DNA of 64,000 nucleotides from Litoditis marina. Taxonomy: Eukaryota > Nematoda > Chromadorea > Rhabditida > Rhabditidae. Numbering within the stretch: position 1 is the first letter of the stretch; each line of letters starts with the position of its first letter. Position numbers and translations under genes: made by a program. The notes under the pieces were generated by a model, which had not been told where the DNA came from, searched no databases, and was given only the letters and a program-made list of their open reading frames with translations. Positions 55,801-64,000 of the stretch are shown in pieces. The stretch covers positions 17,902,330 to 17,966,329 of the forward strand of contig OZ038439.1 of NCBI GenBank assembly GCA_964036275.1, written 5' to 3'.

Positions 55801-55952
55801 AAAGCACTCAAAGCACAATTTCTGTTTCATTTATGAACTACGCAAACTGTGAGGCTTTGCGAAAACAAATGAGGGAGATCTAACAAGAAGGAAAAAAAAT
55901 GATACCCCAACTACAACTACATCAGTGGAATGAGTAAACTTACATCGTGCAT
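52888..55952 (-). CDS. Unrecognised 256-residue protein with basic cluster and acidic Lys/Glu tail
   Basis: Six exons on the minus strand: 55944-55952 (only MHD), 55345-55482, 54459-54625, 53923-54072, 53520-53622, 52888-53091; 771 bases, in frame, ending TAG. I do not recognise the family. Visible features: a probable folded N-terminal third (SVRYLSELRPTQNDLDDWIV and LLLANVAVMQQLLTKWEERM), a strongly basic stretch around residues 102-128 (RQQRKRRRQKEERRDKRRAE) that looks like a nuclear localisation or coiled-coil segment, a Pro/Glu/Thr-rich linker (TAAEPVPPSDEPKTDETE), and a charged C-terminus (NNEKGKEEEKEEST). The gene is convergent with MRPS5, with 757 bp between stop codons. Its intron 2 carries two repeats, and one of them overlaps the 5' splice site. 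The gene model rests on frame consistency and codon composition, not on homology. A nuclear role is inference only. Confidence 0.68.
54945..55073 (+). repeat. Family A copy in intron 2 of the 256-residue gene
   Basis: CCTATGCGGTGTATGTTGC ... TTTGTAGTTTGATCTCGTTG ... AAGGTTTTGTATCTTTCTATACC. It adjoins the MITE at 55109-55343 in the same intron. Confidence 0.7.
55109..55343. mobile_element. MITE-like element abutting a 5' splice site
   Basis: 235 bp; left end TATACTCTGTTTCATAGATG, right end GGATGGAACGAACTATA. Both ends share TCTACAGT in inverted orientation. On the coding (minus) strand it begins at the second base of the donor GTATAG of the 256-residue gene's intron 2. Confidence 0.75.
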
Positions 55953-57422
55953 TCTTGAATTGTACGATAGATGATACTGGGAAGTAAGAATGCTGACTAG
56001 TCGTGACACGTTGCCAGCTTTCCTACTTTTCACACGAATGTACAGGTTTTCACGCGAAATTGTATGTAAATTCCATCTTAGTTAGAACAACTGCAGAAAT
56101 TGACGCACACAACTGTGAACAATGTAAATAAAGTGTATTATTATACTTTTTATTATAAAGTTATAAGTTACCAGTGTGAAAAGTGAGAAGCTGGAGAGCC
56201 GCTCGTTAGGTATAGCAGATGATAACAAATCTCAAATCACATTGACCTGTATCTGTGTCATAAGTCATGCACTAAGGGACTTTCAATGTTGTTGTGGTTG
56301 CTTTGAGTATTTCGAAGAAAAAAACTAAGTTTTAAGTATCTATGTACCAGGCACGCATAGAAGGACTTTCAATATTGTCGATGCCATTTTCAGTCTTTCG
56401 GTGATGATTTCCATATTTCGCACTTTCTTGAAATTATTTCGCAACACATACTGCACCAGTCACGTAGTGATAACACGGAAGATAACAACGAAAAACGACT
56501 TACAGAGAGATAAACACTGCAACAGGTGAGTTCAGCGTGAAAAAATCGGTTGACGCACATAATATTGCGTCATTCAGAAGACTTTTCGAAACATATATCG
56601 TAAAATGAAGAGAGTGTTTATACTTCACGGCAAACTCTCGGTGTTTCTGTTTATAGTTTGAGACGGTATATATGTTTCAGAAGTTGATGTTCTAGTCAGA
56701 CCTATTAGGATTTGTATGCTGGGCCGAACTCAACATGTGTTGGCAGGATTACCTCCGTCGTATTCTATTCCATATATTATTTCAATTTCACTCTTGTCTC
56801 TTTTCCCGTTAGAAAATCAAAACTTCATCAAGAAAAGAACAGATTATGAAAGACTGATGAATCTCACATAGTTTTTTATACAGGTTTCGAGTGGTTCATT
56901 CATCCAACGTGTTCAAATGCTGTACTCACATAAAACCTTTGGTAGTCTGTTCACAGTGGCTATAACAGAAATGAAAACGGGGGGGGGGGGAAGCAAAACT
57001 GAAGTTGAAAAGCAAAACTGAAGTGTACATTATTCACAAGTCGAAACGCACGGTTTGACTTTTTCTGTATTTTCACTAGTTGTCTGTATTGTGTTAGTAC
57101 TCTTGATGAAAAAAGGTGACTTTTGGGCGCGGCGTGGGTTTGTCTAAATCACATTATTAGAGACTGAAAGGCCTAGACTTTGCCTCTGAGTGGTAGTTTT
57201 TGACTCTGCAAGGGACTATGTAATGGTATCGGAGCGCTGGGTTCAGAGCTATTTTCTTCTTCAATCGTGATTCATTGCGCTTATCTTAAACTGATAGGTC
57301 TTGAGCAAACATAGACTTCAACGACACTTTTAAAGATAAGTCGGTTCATTGTCAACTACAGTGCTCAGGCAACTTTCCACTTTGCTCGTTTCGAAATGAC
57401 AGGTGAGCCAAATAAGACCTGT
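55953..57422. other. Intergenic stretch without recognisable gene
   Basis: AT-rich; it includes a family A fragment (TTTATAGTTTGAGACGG near 56650) and a G12 run at 56979-56990. No splice-bounded open frame with coding character was seen on either strand. Confidence 0.6.
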
Positions 57423-57659
57423 GGCCGTATTTTGTAAGCTCAAATAGCCGGGTAAGTTATTTGAGCGAAATTGAAATAGTGTACTACAAGCTACTCACTG
57501 ACTTGTTTTGATGATTCATCTTTCTTATATGTAAATCTAGCAAACCTGCGCTTAATTAGCAGAAAATATAATAGAATAATCGTAACCTGAATTAGAATTC
57601 GGTCAAATAAATTTTGCTCAAATAGCTTACCCGGCTATTTGAGCTTACAAAATACGGGC
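57423..57659. mobile_element. 237-bp inverted-repeat element, 44-bp arms
   Basis: Left arm 57423-57466 begins GGCCGTATTTTGTAAGCTCA and right arm 57616-57659 is its inverse with about three mismatches (ending ACAAAATACGGGC). It is intergenic, between the 256-residue gene and the FN3-like gene. Confidence 0.85.
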
Positions 57660-57843
57660 ACTGGTCATTCATAGAAATATTAAAATGCCATCAGTCTATG
57701 TTCGAGAACAAAGTGTATATTTGCAGCAAGAAAAATGCCAAACAGTTTGGCTCTATGTTGCACGTTCAATGTATTGTGTATCGGACCTCTGTGTGAGTGT
57801 GAGTGAAATCACTCTGGTTCAGAAAGATAATGCCTTAGATAGA

Positions 57844-57847
<4 letters not shown>

Positions 57848-57910
<63 letters not shown>
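57848..57910. repeat. (TA)n microsatellite
   Basis: About 60 bp of uninterrupted AT dinucleotides in the intergenic region upstream of the FN3-like gene. Confidence 0.95.
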
Positions 57911-57917
<7 letters not shown>

Positions 57918-58525
57918 TCATTTGAGTATTGGTAACATGATTCAATTTTCTTGCGTTCACTTGCCCCATGCTACACTAAACACCTTCGTTTATTTATTGT
58001 TAAATTCAGCGTTTCATAAGTTTTCTGCTGGAGCTAAACACCAACTAACTCGGGTTTTTGATTGATTTATTACGCATATAAATACGTGAAAAAATGAGAT
58101 GAGAAGTGGGAAAAAGTGGTGGAAACAGAAATAAAACATAGAACAAAGTGATAAAGTGGGATGTGAAATGAGAACAGTACTACAACAACACAGTAACGAT
58201 ATATATGTCGGAATGATGATGGTTCACACAACAATAAAAACGGAAACTGAGCAAGAAGTTAACTAACACAAGCCACTGACCTACAAAACTCAAATGGGTT
58301 CCAACAGAAACGTTCAATTCATTAATTAGTTAAGGGTTTCAAACAAATATTTTTTCATACATTTGACTGAAACAGGTACAGATTTATTTTTCGTGATTTT
58401 CAAGTATTTAGAACCAGCTCTGACAGTGAAAAATTGTGCTCTAGTCTTGAATTTGGGAGCGGTGAAACGTAATTTCAACCTTGTACCCCTGGTTCGCGAG
58501 TTTTCAAAGGTATAAAACTTTGCAG

Positions 58526-61500
58526 TCTCAACGCCAGAGTTTCCATGTACAATCAAGTTTCCATGTACGGTTATACCTCAAAGCATATAGTTTTAGACAA
58601 TGAGCCACGGTCCGATAGTGTTCAGAGCACCATCGAACCACTTAAGTTCGACCACGAATTTGAAGGAGCGAAACTGAAACTGAAGTGGAACAAGATGAAT
58701 GACGAAGGTTGGTGAGATACTCGTATAACATAGATAAATAGTGTCGGAAGAGATAAAGGAAAGGGCGCGCAGGGAAATGAGCCGGCACGCGTTTCTCTAA
58801 TTAATATTCGGAAGAGTTGTTCCGTATCACACTCGAACGAATGTGTTATTCCAAGTTTTGTGAAAATCGAGAGGAGGGAAAAATGAAGCAGTGATGAGAA
58901 GACTGATGTCCCCTTGACCTATTCTCTGACAGAGATCTTTATTGTTTACCCGAAATTCTGAAGAAAAAATCTGTATATGTACCAAATCTGAATTGCTTTG
59001 TATATTTGCAATTTTGTCGAAATAAGAATAAGGATAAGAATAAGAATATGTATTGAATCGTGATTCAATGATAGGACAAAAATGTGGAAGCGAAAGAATC
59101 AAATGGGGAGCTCAGCATATCCTTCTAATACAGTATTGGGACAGCTTGACTTGTACATTATCAATGTTCTGATATACAACTGTTTCTTCCTTACAGTCTA
59201 TAACTTACTTTGTGTCACAGTTGATTGTTTTTTGTTGCAGAGGGTGTAACATACGTGACTTCGAATCGTTTGCTGCCGGATGGAGAGGAGCACGTGAATA
59301 TGTGCTCTCTGCTGACAACTGTAACCATAACTGTGTATCCAAACTCCCTCTACAGGTGCTTTAACAAACTTTCACAATTACCGCGAACGACCTCACCTGG
59401 AGAGAAGATCACCAACTTTAAGCCGAACCATCTGATGACCACAAGACATAGGTTGTGCTCACCATTTGTGTGATTTTCTCTCCTCATATTGTTTTGTGAT
59501 TGGAACGTGGTCTTCTCCCTACTCGAAGAGTGCTCTCCGAACAACTGTCTTCGCTGAGCGGTTTCTTTTTCACGAGACTACGACAAAGTAGTTGGATTAG
59601 GAGAAAATCTTGATCTGATTTGTATATTTCTCGTAGGGTTGTATCAAAATAAACGGTTTTCATTTTAGTATACAGGTGGAAGCTTTTGACCGAGATGGAA
59701 AGAAGATAGGTTCCTATTCCGCAAAAATAGAAACTCCAATGTTCAAAAAACTTCGGTTCTTCTGTCAGTTCGACAACGGAGCGTTGTTCATGCGTTGGAA
59801 CAAGATAACTGAGAGAGGTTTGTTTTGTAGACGTTCCGTGGTACCACAGTCACATTTGTAGTTTGTCAACCCTTCCAGGGAAACGGAGGGTTAGTTTAAA
59901 AAAATTCAATACCACAAAATACTAGTTCAAGTAGTTATAATCTACTCAGTAAATCTTGAAGATCTCATTAAATTTTCATGAGTTGATCTATCCGATTTGT
60001 AACGGAACGACATGAAAAATGAGGTAGTCATATGAATATAAATATATATATTCATCTCTGTTTTTTTCTAATTCCGTGTGCATAAGTTTACGAACATACG
60101 TTTAGATACAGGTAGCTCAATTTCGACTATAGATTGGTGAAGAGTAATTGACTTGAAGATTCATTTATCAGGGCACCTGAAAAAAAACCGTTTTCCTCTC
60201 GCAGTTCACGCTTCACAAATTTGCAGAAGATGTCCAGTACTTGATCACACGCTTACTACGTGGAGAAAATCCGCTTGAGATCAAAGCGACCTCCTCCCAA
60301 CTAACGCAGTATGTGCCAGTAGAACCATGTCGAAAACATCTGTGAGTTATGTCATAGTCATAGCTTTACTACTTGTGACTCCGATGTTCCCGAGCTATGT
60401 CTCTGAGAGTTCAGTTAGACCACTTCGAAAAAGTGAGGAATACCGTTATATTAAACTTTGAGAATACTTATAGTATACATCTGGGTTCATTCAACGTGAA
60501 GTTCTCAACTGCAAATGTTCATGAATTCTGAAATAAATTTCTGTTGTAATATAAACATCTGAATTAAACTACCTTTGTAGGGAAAAATCTGAAATAAATT
60601 TCTGTCACAAGAGCAGCACAAAGTCAAAGTTTCATTGCAGCCTTTTTCTCAAGTGTGTGACTCTGGATGGAAAATGCTTGGGCGAATGTAGGAGGGAAAT
60701 AGAGCCGCCAGGTATCTCATAATTCATTGAAAAAGTAGAGGCGATTTGGTTCCTAATCCCTGCGGACAAAAATAAACACATCTCGGTTTGATATGTAGAA
60801 TAATTGCAACAACGACAAGCTCAGATAACGATCTCCAGCGTTAAGAAGTGCAAAGAGTTCCTAAGTGTGAAAACTCGTGTTTAGTTGCTTATCGATAACA
60901 ATGAATTATCTTAAAAGTACTTCGTCCTAAAACGTTGAAGAGCACCGAGCTGAAGAAGGAACTGATATTGGTATTCGGTCTATCCACTTTTATTGCGCTT
61001 TCTCTGGTGTTCTTATTTTCAACTTCGATTTCTCGCAAAGATCGCCTTAAAACGAGTGAGGATTTATGACTGAATGGAAGAAAATGAACACATTTTAGAG
61101 AGCCTGGATGTTGACCTCAGGTTTGCGCACAAAAAAGTCAAGGAAATGGAAGTCAAGTATGATCTCGTGGAAGGAAGGTTGGAAATGAGCTGGGAAAAGA
61201 TCTCAGAATCAGGTTGGTGAAGTTAAATCACTTCAAACATAACTGGGTAAATCGTTTCAAGAGAAAGGCCTATCATCTATTACAGAGGACGTAAGATACG
61301 TTATCACAAGTTGGGTTCTACCAAATGGAGTACCATATCGAATCGAGAACGACTGGAGCAAAACCAACGCATACATGAAGTTATTTCCTAACTTGAATTA
61401 CAAGTGAGTTGGCAGTTAGTATTGAATCCAACATTACTGCCAGTGTCTGGAAGGAACGTGATACTAAACAATTCTCGAACATTTTTTGAGACAATAATTT

Positions 61501-62228
61501 GGTTTTTCATCACCTTCAAATATTTAACATGATCACATACTGACAACGAATACACGTATTTGGTGAGTTCCTTCACGGACCGAAAGCGAACAAACTCTAT
61601 TCAAAAAAATAGTTAAAATCGAGCAAATGGGGATGATTGATACTAGAACTGGTCAACTGCGCAACTTCAGTTCGATTTTGATAGAGGACAGGTTCGGTTT
61701 CTCAGAGAACCAATTGGTTCGATAGATGCGTTTCGATTTCAGTCCAAGAAGAGTTGGTTATGACACAAAGTTTGCTTCATGCTCTTTCAGGCACATTACA
61801 CCTAGGACGTTTCAGCTTATTTTTCTTTTCATTCCAGAAGTGAATTGGCGGAAATACTTGATTGTTACTGATATTTTTCACTTCATAACAACACACGCGA
61901 GGAGGGTTCTAGTGGGGGGTATTAGATACTATGTAGAAGGGGGCCCATGGAGCTGTCATGGACAACTCGACTTACTTTACGGCTATGTACCTGAGATATC
62001 GGATACTTTTAACGGAGATGAGAGATGTTTGATAGAAACCAATCTTCAATAGAAAGAAAATCCAGACAGTAAACTGAGATGCAAGCGATTTTAGAGTGGA
62101 GTCTTCAATCAGGTCTCATGACGCCTGAGTGTGTTCCGTCTTTCTATTGTTCAATTTCAGGATCAAAGTGGAATGCTTGACACCAACCAACCACATTCTG
62201 GCACATTCGCTACAATTTTTGAAAACAG
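58526..62228 (+). CDS. Multi-exon gene with repeated fibronectin-III-like domains and a membrane segment (partial model)
   Basis: Chain of exons: 58526-58707, 59241-59355, 59669-59817, 60227-60308, 60641-60711, 60918-61055, 61099-61212, 61286-61403, 61587-61691, then 61743 onward (open to TAG at 62050-62052), and a further strand-like exon at 62161-62228. Each domain is cut in the same phases: ...LKLKWNKMNDE (out 1), GVTYVTSNRLLPDGEEH (out 2), IQVEAFDRDGKKIGSYS (out 1). Parallel copies are LFMRWNKITER / EDVQYLITRLLRGENP / LFLKCVTLDGKCLGEC and LEMSWEKISES / EDVRYVITSWVLPNGVPY / VKIEQMGMIDTRTGQL. The W, Y-x-(V/I)-(T/I) and late hydrophobic strand fit a fibronectin-III-type beta sandwich. Exon 60918-61055 encodes a membrane span (ELILVFGLSTFIALSLVFLF). 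I do not recognise the protein. No start codon or signal exon was found upstream of 58526, and the 3' end is uncertain; the region could also be two tandem genes. Confidence 0.55.
60327..60432 (+). CDS. Candidate signal-peptide first exon inside the FN3-like gene
   Basis: ATG at 60327 opens MSKTSVSYVIVIALLLVTPM then FPSYVSESSVRPLRK, a textbook signal peptide, followed by a GTGAGG donor at 60433. It ends in phase 1, like the membrane exon at 60918-61055, which also ends A|GTGAGG. It could therefore be spliced in frame to the exon at 61099 (phase 1). It lies in the intron between exons 60227-60308 and 60641-60711. It may be an alternative promoter/first exon or the start of a second tandem gene. 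No transcript evidence is available. Confidence 0.4.
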
Positions 62229-62322
62229 GTGAAAGTGTCAAAGAGTTCAAGTAAACAGTACACGACAATCCAAACCCATGACCGATAACTGAAAAATGAG
62301 ATTTACAACTTAAAGGAGAGCA

Positions 62323-62442
62323 GAGGCCGTATGCATGAAACATCCCGGGCCGCGTTGGGATGCTATGTCGAGCTATTTCTCAACCAATTCAGCTCGGGAT
62401 AGCATCCCAATCCGGCCCGGGATGTTTCATGATTACGGCCTC
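62323..62442. mobile_element. 120-bp hairpin with 52-bp arms
   Basis: Arms 62323-62374 and 62391-62442 (GAGGCCGTATGCATGAAACA then TCCCGGGCCG, with GGGATGCTAT further in) are near-perfect inverses around a 16-base loop. It could fold into a long, GC-richer stem. It shares the terminal GGCCGTA with the element at 57423. Confidence 0.9.
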
Positions 62443-62733
62443 AGAACGGAAAGCTAGTTTTGATACCCTAAGCAGTCCTTTCATACCAACTTCCCTCTGT
62501 GTCATTTTCTCATTCCACAGTTGAAAAAAATGTCTGAGTCTAACATTGAGTTTCATTACCATTTCACTAGTTCACATGAATACACATATACTGAACAATG
62601 AATATAATTCGTAAAAACAAACCATATCTCGGTGAGACAGTAGGAAAAATCACAAGTCTCTGTAATATACTGTGTTCAGTATTCAAGTTTATTTGAGTTG
62701 ACTAAGAACATGTGATATGTATGTCAATCAGCC

Positions 62734-62905
62734 GGCGTAGCAATCTCTCCAACCTCATTAGGAGTTCATACGAGTTTCTCAAGAGATACCTCGTGAGCTA
62801 ATCGTGAACTATCAATGTTTGTCACAGCGATCGATAGATCTCATGAGAAGCTCGTTCAAATAGCTCACGATGTATCTCATGAGATTCGCGAGAGATTGCT
62901 ACGCC
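62734..62905. mobile_element. 172-bp element with 16-bp perfect terminal inverted repeats
   Basis: GGCGTAGCAATCTCTC at 62734-62749 and GAGAGATTGCTACGCC at 62890-62905. Internally it has several TCTCATGAGA-like palindromes. Non-coding. Confidence 0.8.
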
Positions 62906-62986
62906 CCAGTGGCGCACAATGTTTTCATCCCTCAGCTGATCGACAGTTCAACGAATGAGAGCGTGGTCATGTGAGAAAAGCAAATT

Positions 62987-63605
62987 ATGAAAACGGAAAT
63001 TGATACTAGAATTTTAGTGTTCACCGAAAAAGAGCAATCGGAACTCTATGGAAAAGCTGTCAAATATGTGGATTCTGGAAAAATGGAAACAGTTACCACT
63101 TTAGATAGGTAATTGATCGAATATTTCTACAATCTTATCTATAGTTTTTCGATTGGTTACATCAGGAGAGAATATCCTCTACTGATCTTTCATTACTCTC
63201 GAAACAATCGTGTACGCCTATGTTACGGTGCCGGCTCCAACAAATTCATCAGAATTGCACATTTATAGGTGTGGACCGGAAGAGTACTGGGACGAAATGT
63301 ATCGTTCTTCGGAAAGCAAGGGCATGATAAAACCAAAGAAAAAAGACAATGGGGGACAAAGAGCCAATCGTATTAACGGAGAAGTTCATGGTTGGTGGAA
63401 AAGTAGATTGTTACAAAATTTCAATTTTTTAATCTAACGTACTTTGGCAATCCTGGTTCAGATAACCAAAAAAGGAATAAACTTGAACTCCGGATACCAT
63501 TCGAACCGACGGTGAAAACGCTTAACAGTTTCGGTCATTCCCACCGAGGCTTTGGCAGCGTGCCAGGCTATTGTTCATCACTCCTCAAAACAATTAGCGC
63601 CAACT
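62987..63605 (+). CDS. Weak three-exon model, product unknown
   Basis: Possible exons 62987-63108, 63269-63390 and 63462 to about 63605 join in phases 2 and 1. The first begins MKTEIDTRILVFTEKEQSEL, the second gives CGPEEYWDEMYRSSESKGMI then a Lys-rich run, and the third LELRIPFEPTVKTLNSFGHS. There is an AG six bases before the ATG. I recognise no family, and the third exon runs into an inverted repeat at 63611, so its end is undefined. Composition looks more coding-like than the flanks, but this could be chance. Confidence 0.3.
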
Positions 63606-63610
63606 TTCCG

Positions 63611-63727
63611 CAATTAGCCAGCTTCAAATGCGAGAGAGCATGTAGGTCAATGAGATCGCAGCAATCTGCGCCACTCTGACCTACACTCTCTCTCGCCGAG
63701 GGCGCTACAAAAGTGGCTGGCCAATTG
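63611..63727. mobile_element. Imperfect hairpin element near right edge
   Basis: CAATTAGCCAGC...GCGAGAGAGCATGTAGGTCA (63611-63649) is inverted as TGACCTACACTCTCTCTCGC...GGCTGGCCAATTG (63677-63727), with a 12-bp insertion in the right arm. The loop is 27 bases. Confidence 0.7.
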
Positions 63728-64000
63728 GCTGGGAATTATCTGAGATTCAACAGAAAATCTCTGTTGGCAGTGGTTTAGTTCCATGATAACACGGAATTGA
63801 CCGTAGTTTTGGAATACTTATGTTTCGTCAAAAAAATAATTGGCCCAAAATATTTGCACGATGCCAATGAGCCTCAGTGCGAATGATACGAAGTATACCC
63901 ATCAAGGTACTTGAAAATAAACCATAGCATCTCAGGTATTTTCTTCTATGCACGCAACGGAACCAAAAGACTTCCCCGCGCCTCGGCATTCGGAAACACA

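Larger units (their letters stand above)
62229..62986. other. Repeat-dominated spacer
   Basis: Contains the 62323-62442 hairpin and the 62734-62905 element. The remainder is AT-rich with no supported coding sequence. Confidence 0.6.

Noticed and set aside
57685..57912. Plus-strand open frame ending in an Ile/Tyr repeat
   Set aside because: Its C-terminus is the (TA)n microsatellite and no exon pattern supports it.
58326..58556. Minus-strand open frame (RLKLRFTAPKFKTRAQFF)
   Set aside because: Overlaps the first FN3-like exon in antisense. No splice-consistent neighbours on the minus strand.

Overview
The window is nuclear DNA from an intron-rich invertebrate animal. Its genes have many short exons (about 50-300 bp) and introns mostly of 70-500 bp, and the conserved proteins are typical metazoan ones. 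I cannot assign a phylum. Splice-acceptor-like AGs sit directly upstream of several start codons, which would fit an animal with spliced-leader trans-splicing, but no leader sequence is visible here.

Region 1 (about 263-34594, minus strand) is one giant gene, the MYCBP2 / Highwire / RPM-1 (PHR-type) E3 ubiquitin ligase. I reconstructed 68 consecutive exons, 8718 coding bases and 2906 codons, in which every exon joins the next in frame. They run from the start codon through the RCC1-like domain, a cysteine-rich insert, PHR domain 1, a helical linker, PHR domain 2, filamin-like and SH3-like segments and a zinc-binding segment, into the first part of the DOC domain. The rest of DOC, the B-box and the catalytic RING lie beyond the left edge.

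Region 2 (34595-36976) is a 2.4 kb divergent intergenic spacer. Region 3 (36977-45650, plus) is SEL1L/HRD3, the ER-membrane adaptor of the HRD1 ubiquitin ligase for ER-associated degradation: 18 exons, 709 residues. Region 4 (46628-52130, plus) is mitochondrial ribosomal protein uS5m (MRPS5): 11 exons, 435 residues. Region 5 (52888-55952, minus, convergent with MRPS5) is a six-exon gene for an unrecognised 256-residue basic/acidic protein. Region 6 (about 58526-62228, plus) holds a chain of exons encoding repeated fibronectin-III-like domains with a membrane segment; each domain is cut by introns in the same phases. Region 7 (62987 to the window end) has a weakly supported three-exon model.

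Two of the genes serve protein quality control or turnover by ubiquitination (MYCBP2 and SEL1L) and one serves mitochondrial translation. Nothing indicates that they are functionally linked; this is ordinary animal gene order.

The non-coding part is the unusual part. Introns and spacers are full of short inverted-repeat (MITE-like) elements of several families. These include a palindromic family built around TGTAGTTTGATC...GATCAAACTACA with about 15 copies, a TATAGTTCGTTYCAT terminal-repeat family whose end supplies part of a 5' splice site, and a head-to-head pair of tRNA-like sequences inside a 1.1 kb inverted-repeat element. Roughly a quarter of the MYCBP2 introns I mapped have a pyrimidine at donor position +3 (GTT or GTC), which is uncommon in animals.
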